Notes under the pieces: model-generated
What the model was told of the DNA's origin: nothing
What the model saw: the letters and a program-made list of their open reading frames with translations, nothing else
Database searches by the model: none
Program-made: the position numbers and the translations under genes
NCBI GenBank assembly: GCA_028287225.1
Contig: JAQBPZ010000105.1
Span: 1 to 13,642 of the forward strand
DNA from: Gemmatimonadota bacterium
Lineage (GTDB): Bacteria; Gemmatimonadota; Gemmatimonadetes; Gemmatimonadales; Gemmatimonadaceae
Length of the DNA: 13,642 nt
Direction of reading: 5' to 3'
Shown here: positions 6,036-11,669 of the stretch, piece after piece
Numbering within the stretch: position 1 is the stretch's first letter
How the letters are laid out: each line of letters opens with the position of its first letter

Positions 6036-6603
6036 AGTGCGACGTGATGAAGTTGCCGAGGACGCGGTTGGTGGCGTTGAGCACCGCGAGGGCGGCGCCC
6101 CTGACCATGTCGCCATCGGCGAGGTAGCATCCGAGGAGGCGATCCGGCCCTTCGTCGCCATGCTGGATCAGTGAGGTGATCACGACGTTCGCGTCGAAGG
6201 CCCGGACCACCTTCACTCCGACCAGCTCGAAGGTGAGGCCGCCCTTCGTGAAGATCTCCAGTGCGCGGATGGCCGCTTCGGCGCCGAGCCGGCTGTCGCC
6301 GGCGGGGCTCGCCTGCCCTTCCACCTTGCCGACGACGTTCTCGCCCGGCGCGAACTCGAGGGTGACCTGGCAGGTCACGCGGCCCGCGGGGGATCGCTCG
6401 TACGAGAAGCCCGAGAAGCGAAGTCGCTCCCGTCGGGCCACGGCTGGGCTTGCGCTGGCCGCCGGTCTGGAGGCGCCAGCCACGCGATCGGGCATCATCG
6501 CAGGCATCGGAAAGGGTCGGGTGGTCGCGATCGGTGACGCGGTGGCGCCTCCGGCTGGGAAACGACTGGAATCACAAAACGTCACGTGGCGCACTTTCCC
6601 CAC
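6034..6603 (-). CDS. Unrecognised protein with a conserved-looking alpha/beta C-terminal domain
   Basis: An open frame of up to 189 residues from a GTG at 6603. The first ~58 residues are Ala/Pro/Arg-rich and may not be translated; other possible starts are ATGs at 6507, 6498 and 6495, none with a clear Shine-Dalgarno. From about residue 59 the sequence looks like a folded domain: strand-rich YERSPAGRVTCQVTLEF, then VVGKVEGQASPAGDSRL, a helix (LGAEAAIRALEIFT), strands, and the closing helix GAALAVLNATNRVLGNF. The order of strands and the final ALAVLNATNRVL helix recall the LeuA dimer (2-isopropylmalate synthase regulatory) fold, with its typical ending of the type AYLNALN. That resemblance is by eye only. 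No catalytic motif, signal peptide or membrane segment is seen. It is divergent from rpiB, whose promoter region overlaps its 5' end. Confidence 0.65.
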   Translation of the reverse strand: MGKVRHVTFCDSSRFPAGGATASPIATTRPFPMPAMMPDRVAGASRPAASASPAVARRERLRFSGFSYERSPAGRVTCQVTLEFAPGENVVGKVEGQASPAGDSRLGAEAAIRALEIFTKGGLTFELVGVKVVRAFDANVVITSLIQHGDEGPDRLLGCYLADGDMVRGAALAVLNATNRVLGNFITSH

Positions 6604-6616
6604 GCGCGTCCGTGGC

Positions 6617-6622
6617 TATATT
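6617..6622 (+). promoter_or_regulatory. Candidate -10 box (TATATT) for rpiB
   Basis: TATATT matches the -10 consensus at five of six positions in otherwise GC-rich sequence and faces rpiB. No good -35 is present. Its last base is eight bases before an ATG at 6630, so the transcript would begin at or next to that ATG, which points to leaderless translation. Confidence 0.45.
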
Positions 6623-6629
6623 CGCGGCC

Positions 6630-6674
6630 ATGCAGCCCCCCTGCTCGGTGATCCGGCGCACAGTCCGGCCGTGA
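6630..6674 (+). CDS. Possible leaderless 14-residue leader peptide ahead of rpiB
   Basis: ATG at 6630 opens a frame encoding MQPPCSVIRRTVRP and ending in TGA at 6672-6674. The stop overlaps the rpiB start as GTGA, the classic arrangement for translational coupling. The ATG lies where transcription from the TATATT box would begin, and rpiB itself has no visible Shine-Dalgarno, so coupling would explain how its start is found. The peptide has no run of one amino acid that would suggest attenuation. It is short enough to occur by chance. Confidence 0.3.
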   Translation: MQPPCSVIRRTVRP

Positions 6675-7126
6675 AGATCGCCTTCGCCGCCGACCACGCC
6701 GGCTTTCCACTGCGCGAGCGGGTGCTCGCGGAGGTGCGCGCGCTGGGACACGAGGCCGTGGACTGCGGATCACCGGTCCCCGTCGCGGGCGACGACTACC
6801 CGGACGTGGCCCTGGCGGTGGCCCGCGCGATCGTGGAGGGACGCGCCGAGCGCGGGGTGCTCGTCTGCGGGAGCGGCGTGGGCGCGTGCATCGCCGCGAA
6901 CAAGGTGCCGGGCATCCGGGCGTGCATGTGCCACGACAGCTTCTCTGCGCGCCAGGGAGTGGAGGACGACGACATGAACGTCCTGTGCCTGGGGGCGCGC
7001 GTCGTGGGCGAGGAGCTTGCGGCCGAGCTGGTGCGCGCCTTCCTGGAGGCGAGGTTCTCCAACGCGGAGCGGCATCGTCGGCGGGTGGAGAAGGTCAAGG
7101 CGATGGAAGGGCGCGTCATTCGCTAG
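6671..7126 (+). CDS. rpiB: Ribose 5-phosphate isomerase B
   Basis: A 151-residue RpiB/LacAB-family sugar-phosphate isomerase that interconverts ribose 5-phosphate and ribulose 5-phosphate in the pentose phosphate pathway. Motifs are AADHAGFPLR (6-15, Asp8-His9), DDYPD (41-45) and VLVCGSGVGACIAANKVPGIRA (63-84) with Cys66 at the position of the E. coli catalytic Cys. ARQGVEDDDMNVLCLGARVVG (93-113) forms the second active-site loop. In that loop, the histidine usual at about residue 99 (His99 in E. coli) is Asp. The GTG start gives the normal family length. The long frame extending upstream to 6176 runs antisense to the neighbouring gene and has no family similarity. A response regulator follows after 56 bases on the same strand. 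Confidence 0.93.
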   Translation: MKIAFAADHAGFPLRERVLAEVRALGHEAVDCGSPVPVAGDDYPDVALAVARAIVEGRAERGVLVCGSGVGACIAANKVPGIRACMCHDSFSARQGVEDDDMNVLCLGARVVGEELAAELVRAFLEARFSNAERHRRRVEKVKAMEGRVIR

Positions 7127-7133
7127 CAGGCAC

Positions 7134-7141
7134 TACCTTTG
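7134..7141 (+). promoter_or_regulatory. Weak candidate promoter box (TACCTTTG) before the response regulator
   Basis: TACCTTTG lies eight bases after the rpiB stop and 41 bases before the GTG at 7183. It resembles the TATATTCG upstream of rpiB and, formally, the TAnnTTTG element of Bacteroidota promoters. No matching -33/-35 box is visible, so this is tentative. Confidence 0.2.
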
Positions 7142-7182
7142 CGATCTGACGGGACCGTACGCCTTCCTCTTTCGCCCTTCCA

Positions 7183-7614
7183 GTGCAGCCAAGTCCGTCG
7201 ATCGGCCAGACCCTGCTCCTCGTGGAGGACAACGAGGACAACCGGATCATCTATTCGACCGTGCTCAGGCACGTCGGGTACGACGTGGTGGAGGCGGTGG
7301 ACGGGCGCCAGGCACTCGCGCTGGCCCGGAGCGCCAATCCCGACCTGATCCTGATGGACATCTCGATTCCGGAGATCGACGGATGGGAGGTGACGCGGAT
7401 CCTGCGCGAGGACCCGGCGACGAAGGACATCCCGATCATCGCCCTCACGGCGCACGCGCTGGCCGACGATCGGGAGCGTGCGCAGGCGGTGGGCTTCACG
7501 TCGTACCTGGCCAAGCCGGTGGAGCCGCGTGCCGTGGTGGCCGAGGTGCAGCGCTGGATCGGCGCCGGTGTCCGCCAGGCCGGAGCCGCCGGGATGCCCC
7601 CCGCTGCCGGCTGA
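7183..7614 (+). CDS. Single-domain response regulator (CheY/DivK-like receiver)
   Basis: A 143-residue receiver domain with no output domain. The phosphorylation site is Asp59 (LILMDISIPEIDGWE). The acidic pair is Glu15-Asp16 in LLVEDNEDNRI, the conserved Thr is Thr89 (ALTAHA) and the Lys is Lys111 (YLAKPVEP). Receiver phosphorylation would be relayed by protein contact, as in DivK or CheY, rather than by DNA binding. The start is GTG with no Shine-Dalgarno; the domain begins about nine residues later, so little start ambiguity matters. No histidine kinase is in the window, so its partner is encoded elsewhere. The tail after residue 128 is Gly/Ala/Pro-rich, and the 3' end probably overlaps the PAP2 gene. 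Confidence 0.92.
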   Translation: MQPSPSIGQTLLLVEDNEDNRIIYSTVLRHVGYDVVEAVDGRQALALARSANPDLILMDISIPEIDGWEVTRILREDPATKDIPIIALTAHALADDRERAQAVGFTSYLAKPVEPRAVVAEVQRWIGAGVRQAGAAGMPPAAG

Positions 7615-8302
7615 CACCGCGGCGCGTCGGCACGCGCGACGGCGCCTCGTCCGCGATGTGCTGATCGGGTACGCGGCGACGTGGGCGGTCGGCTGGGGCT
7701 ACGGATTCGCGCTCTCCCGCACGAGCGCCTGGGCCGGCGCACCGTGGGAGCGGGCGGTGCTCACCTGGTTCCACGGTCACACGCTGCCGGGATGGCTCGA
7801 CCGGGTGATGCTCTACATGACGTTTGCGGGCACCAACCTCACGACCCTGCCGATCGTGCTGCTGATCGGCCTGTGGCTCTGGAAGAAGGCCGACCGGGTC
7901 CTGACCGCGGTGCACCTGCTGGTGGTCTCGGTGGGCTCGCTGTCGCTCAACCCCACCATGAAGTACCTCCTGGACCGCGACCGCCCGAACCTCTTCCCGC
8001 TGCGCGGCCTGTACAACTGGGCGTCGTACCCGAGCGGGCACGCCATCCTCACGGTTGCCCTGTACTTCACGATCGCGCTGCAGCTTCGCCTGTCGCGTGG
8101 CTGGCGGTGGCCGTTCGTCGTGGCGTCGTGCATCGTGGCGCTCACCTGCTATTCGCGCCTGTACCTCGCGGTGCACTGGCCCACGGACATCATCGGCGGG
8201 CTGCTCATCGGCGTCGCGTGGCTCGTGGGCAGTTGGGCGGCGTTCACGCGGTATGCGCGAGCGATGCGGAGTGAAAGGGAAGGATTAGGGATTAGGGATT
8301 AG
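7568..8302 (+). CDS. PAP2-family membrane phosphatase
   Basis: An integral membrane phosphatase of the PAP2 superfamily, acting on lipid phosphates or pyrophosphates such as phosphatidate, phosphatidylglycerophosphate or undecaprenyl pyrophosphate. All three signature motifs are intact: KYLLDRDRP (132-140), YPSGH (154-158) and SRLYLAVHWPTD (196-207), with both catalytic histidines. About six membrane helices are seen (31-50, 92-106, 111-128, 157-175, 182-195, 208-225). The start is uncertain: GTG 7568 gives 244 residues, keeps the basic ARRHARRRLVR before helix 1 as the positive-inside rule predicts, and overlaps the response regulator by 47 bases. GTG 7658 is the alternative. The last six residues (GLGIRD) and the stop codon are read from the GGGATTA heptamers of the neighbouring repeat element, so the native C-terminus may have been altered. 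The exact lipid substrate cannot be told. Confidence 0.9.
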   Translation: MSARPEPPGCPPLPADTAARRHARRRLVRDVLIGYAATWAVGWGYGFALSRTSAWAGAPWERAVLTWFHGHTLPGWLDRVMLYMTFAGTNLTTLPIVLLIGLWLWKKADRVLTAVHLLVVSVGSLSLNPTMKYLLDRDRPNLFPLRGLYNWASYPSGHAILTVALYFTIALQLRLSRGWRWPFVVASCIVALTCYSRLYLAVHWPTDIIGGLLIGVAWLVGSWAAFTRYARAMRSEREGLGIRD

Positions 8303-8545
8303 GAACTGACTCGGATGCCACTCGGACCGTTGTCGCCTCACGGGAGCGGGTTCCGGGACCTGGCGTCCCGAGCGGAGGTCATCCTGCTGCGCGAAGCGCG
8401 GCGGGCGCCCTCTGGGCAGTCTTCTCTCCATGCGGGCGGGGCCTGCTTCGGGGTAGGGACAGAAGATCCTGACCCGCCCTGCGGGCGAGCAGGATGACAC
8501 ACGCTCGGGATGCCAGGCAGTTCCTAATCCCTAATCCCTAATCCC
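8281..8545. repeat. Palindromic intergenic element, copy 2, with inverted GGGATTA heptamer ends
   Basis: The left end is AGGATTA (8281-8287), GGGATTA (8288-8294), GGGATTA (8295-8301) and GGAACTG (8302-8308). The right end is CAGTTCC (8518-8524) followed by three TAATCCC units (8525-8545). Just outside, TGAAAGGG (8272-8279) and CCCTTTCA (8544-8551) are also an inverted pair. The interior has a second long inverted repeat: 8359-8388 pairs with 8488-8517 at 26 of 30 positions, including GTCATCCTGCT/AGCAGGATGAC. Near its tip are small hairpins such as CCCGC/GCGGG (8473-8485). The element separates the convergent PAP2 and RND genes: it contains the PAP2 stop and ends three bases from the RND stop. 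It matches copy 1 at 530-825 in its ends and right inner arm. It may work as a bidirectional transcription end. Confidence 0.78.
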
Positions 8546-8548
8546 CTT

Positions 8549-11500
8549 TCAATCCCCGCTCGGCTGCGGAAAGAGCTCGCCCTGCTTCACGCGCTTGCGC
8601 CGGCGCCCGCGCTCGCCGAACCAGGTCTGGAGCTCGTCGAGGTAGGTGTAGAAGACCGGCGTGACGTAGAGGGTGACCACCTGCGAGAAGGCGAGGCCGC
8701 CGACGACGGCCACGCCGAGCGGGCGGCGGCTCGCGGCGCCCGCGCCCCAGCCGATGGCGATGGGGAGCGCGCCCATGAGCGCGGCCATCGTCGTCATCAT
8801 GATGGGCCGGAAGCGCACGCTCGCCGCCTCGACGATCGCCTCGGCCGGCGTCATCTTCCGGTCGCGCTGCACCTCGAGGGCGAAGTCGATCATCATGATG
8901 GCGTTCTTCTCCACGATGCCGATGAGCATGATCATGCCGACGAAGCCGTAGACGTCGAGGTCCAGGCGGAAGATCAGCAGCGTGAGCAGTGCGCCGAACG
9001 CGGCGAAGGGGAGCCCCGAGAGGATCGTGATGGGGTGGATGAAGCTCTCGTAGAGCACGCCGAGGATCACGTAGATCACGAACACGGCGAGGATGAGCAG
9101 GACGACGAGCCCCTGCTGCGTCGTGAGGAACGCCTCGGCGGTGCCGGCGAAGGTGCCGGTGACGCTGGACGGCAGCACCTCGGCGGCTTCGCGCCTGACG
9201 TCGTCCAGCCCCTTCCCGAGCGAGACGCCGTCGGCGAGGTCGAAGGAGATGGTGACCGACGGAAGCTGGCCCGAGTGGTTGACCGTGACCGGGCCGACGC
9301 CGGTGGTGAACTTGGCGACGGCGCTCAGCGGGACGACCTTGCCCTGCGTGGACCGCACCCAGAGCTTGCCGAGCGAGCCGACGTCCTGCTGGAACTCCGG
9401 GAGGAGCTCCATCACCACCCAGTAGTTGTTCGTCGACGTGTAGATCGTGGAGACCTGCTTCTGCCCGTAGGCGTCGTAGAGCGTGTTCTCGATCTCCGAG
9501 GCGGAGACGCCGAGCTGTCCGGCCTGCTCACGGTCGATGTCGACGGTGACCTGGGGGTTCTCGATGAGCAGGTCGCTCGTGACGTTGGCGAGGCTCGGGA
9601 GCTGCCGGAGGCGCGTCTCGAGCGCGCGGGCGGCGCGGTTGAGCGTGGCGATGTCGCCGCTCAGCAGCGTGTACTGGTAGAGGCTCTTCGACGCCAGGCC
9701 GCCGATGGAGATGGCCGGCGGGTTCTGGATGAAGAGCGAGATGCCGGGCACGTCGAGCGCGGCGGTGCTGAGCTCGCGGCCGATCTCCTGCGCGCTCTTG
9801 CTGCGGTCGTGCAGCGGCTTGAGGTCGATGGTGAGCTGCCCCTGGTTCGCCGCCGCGGTGGTGCCGACCGCCGAGGTGACCGAGCGCACGTCGGGGTGTT
9901 CGGCGATCTTCGCGGCGATGCGCTGCTGGTCGAGGATGAGCGCGTCGAACGACACGCCTTCCGCCGCCTCGGTGGTGCCGAGCAGCTGGCCGGTGTCGTC
10001 GGTGGGGAAGAGACCCTTCGGCGAGATGACGAACAGCACCGCCGTGAGCACGAGGACGACGGCCGAGAACACGAGGGTGGCGCGCCGCCGGACCATGACC
10101 CAGGCGAGGCTGCGCTCGTACGCGTGCAGCCACGCTTCGTACATCCGCTCGGTGCGCTGGTAGAACCGGCCCTGCTGCTTGCCGTGGCTGGAGCGCAGGA
10201 AGCGGCTGGCGAGCATCGGGGTGAGGGTGAGCGAGACCACGCCCGACACGAGGATGGCCACGCCGATCGTGACCGCGAACTCGTTGAACAGCTTGCCGAT
10301 GATCCCGCCCATGAAGAGGATGGGGATGAAGACGGCGGCGAGGGAGAAGGTCATCGAGAGGATGGTGAACCCCACCTCGCCCGCGCCGTCGAGGGCCGCC
10401 TGCATGCGCGGCTTTCCCATCTCGAGGTGGCGCACGATGTTCTCGAGCATCACGATGGCGTCGTCCACCACGAAGCCCACCGCCAGGGTGAGCGCCATCA
10501 GCGACAGGTTGTCCAGACTGAAGCCCATCAGGTACATCACGGCGAAGGTGCCGACGATGGACATCGGCAGCGCGAGGCTCGGGATGATGGTGGCCGAGAC
10601 GTTGCGCAGGAACACGAAGATGACGAGCACCACCAGCACGAGCGTGAGCTCGAGGGTGAAGGTGACGTCGTCCACGGATTCCTTGATGGTGGTGCTCCGG
10701 TCGAACAGCGTCTGCACGTGCACCGAGGGAGGAATGTCTCCCTTCACCTTCTCGAGCTGCGCCTTCACGCGCTCGGCCACGGCGACGGTGTTGGTGCCGG
10801 GCTGCCGCTGGATGGCGAGGACGATGGAGCGGGACGAGCCGAACCAGCTGGCGGTCTTGTTGTTCTGGACGTCGTCGGTGACGCGGCCGATCTCGGAGAG
10901 CCGGACGGGCGCGCCGTTGTGATAGGCGACGATCAGGTCGCGGAACTCGTCGGCGGACTGGAGCTGTCCACTCGCCTGCACGGTGAGCGCGGTGCGGGGA
11001 CCGTTGAGCACCCCGGTGGGCAGGTTGACGTTCTGGCTCGCGATCGCCGTGGCCACGTCCCCGAGCGCCAGGTTGCGCGTGGCGAGCTGCGAGGGATCCA
11101 GCTGCACGCGGACGGCGTACTTCTGCGCGCCGTACACGAGGACCTGCGCCACGCCGCTGACCGTGGAGAGCCGCTGCGCGATGGTGGTCTGCGCGTACTC
11201 GTCCAGCTGCGAGAGCGGCACCTGGTCCGACGTGAGCGCCAGGGTGATGATCGGCGCGTCGGCCGGGTTCGTCTTCTGGTAGGACGGCGGGAGGATGCCC
11301 TGGGGGAGGCCGCGCAGCGTCTGCGTGATCGCGGCCTGCACGTCCTGCGCGGCCGCGTCGATGTTGCGGTCGAGCGAGAACTGGATGACGATGTTGGTGG
11401 TGCCGAGGCTCGACGTCGACGTCATGTTGTCGACGCCGGCGATCGTGGAGAACTGCTTCTCCAGGGGGGTCGCCACCGTCGCCGCCATCGTGGCCGGGCT

Positions 11501-11662
11501 GGCCCCCGGGAGCACGGCGGTGACGCTGATGGTCGGAAAGTCGACGTTGGGCAGGTCGCTCACCGGCAGCTTCCGGTACGACACGATGCCGAAGAACAGG
11601 ATGGCGACCATGACGAGCGTCGTCATGACCGGCCGCTTGATGAAGAGCGTGGTGATGTTCAT
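8549..11662 (-). CDS. RND efflux pump inner-membrane subunit (MdtC/MdtB-like, HAE1 family)
   Basis: A complete 1037-residue proton-driven RND transporter, the normal length for the family. It begins MNITTLFIKRPVMTTL with the first membrane helix at about 12-29. The porter domain follows, with LPGASPATMAATVATPLE (51-68) and STSSLGTTNIVIQF (82-95). The helix-4 proton relay GFVVDDAIVMLEN has Asp400-Asp401, and the helix-10 Lys is in IGIVEKNAIMMIDFA. Twelve helices and two periplasmic loops are evident. The block order and wording match MdtB/MdtC better than AcrB. The C-terminus is a basic cytoplasmic tail (GERGRRRKRVKQ). It starts seven bases after the stop of the preceding RND gene, so the two are one transcription unit and may form a mixed trimer like MdtB2C. 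An adaptor gene is expected beyond the right edge. Substrates cannot be predicted. Confidence 0.95.
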   Translation of the reverse strand: MNITTLFIKRPVMTTLVMVAILFFGIVSYRKLPVSDLPNVDFPTISVTAVLPGASPATMAATVATPLEKQFSTIAGVDNMTSTSSLGTTNIVIQFSLDRNIDAAAQDVQAAITQTLRGLPQGILPPSYQKTNPADAPIITLALTSDQVPLSQLDEYAQTTIAQRLSTVSGVAQVLVYGAQKYAVRVQLDPSQLATRNLALGDVATAIASQNVNLPTGVLNGPRTALTVQASGQLQSADEFRDLIVAYHNGAPVRLSEIGRVTDDVQNNKTASWFGSSRSIVLAIQRQPGTNTVAVAERVKAQLEKVKGDIPPSVHVQTLFDRSTTIKESVDDVTFTLELTLVLVVLVIFVFLRNVSATIIPSLALPMSIVGTFAVMYLMGFSLDNLSLMALTLAVGFVVDDAIVMLENIVRHLEMGKPRMQAALDGAGEVGFTILSMTFSLAAVFIPILFMGGIIGKLFNEFAVTIGVAILVSGVVSLTLTPMLASRFLRSSHGKQQGRFYQRTERMYEAWLHAYERSLAWVMVRRRATLVFSAVVLVLTAVLFVISPKGLFPTDDTGQLLGTTEAAEGVSFDALILDQQRIAAKIAEHPDVRSVTSAVGTTAAANQGQLTIDLKPLHDRSKSAQEIGRELSTAALDVPGISLFIQNPPAISIGGLASKSLYQYTLLSGDIATLNRAARALETRLRQLPSLANVTSDLLIENPQVTVDIDREQAGQLGVSASEIENTLYDAYGQKQVSTIYTSTNNYWVVMELLPEFQQDVGSLGKLWVRSTQGKVVPLSAVAKFTTGVGPVTVNHSGQLPSVTISFDLADGVSLGKGLDDVRREAAEVLPSSVTGTFAGTAEAFLTTQQGLVVLLILAVFVIYVILGVLYESFIHPITILSGLPFAAFGALLTLLIFRLDLDVYGFVGMIMLIGIVEKNAIMMIDFALEVQRDRKMTPAEAIVEAASVRFRPIMMTTMAALMGALPIAIGWGAGAASRRPLGVAVVGGLAFSQVVTLYVTPVFYTYLDELQTWFGERGRRRKRVKQGELFPQPSGD

Positions 11663-11669
11663 GCGTCGC

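Noticed and set aside
4462..6174. A 570-codon plus-strand open frame antisense to the MltD-like gene.
   Set aside because: It is a shadow frame with Arg/His/Gly-rich nonsense; the minus strand carries lipobox, SLT and LysM motifs.
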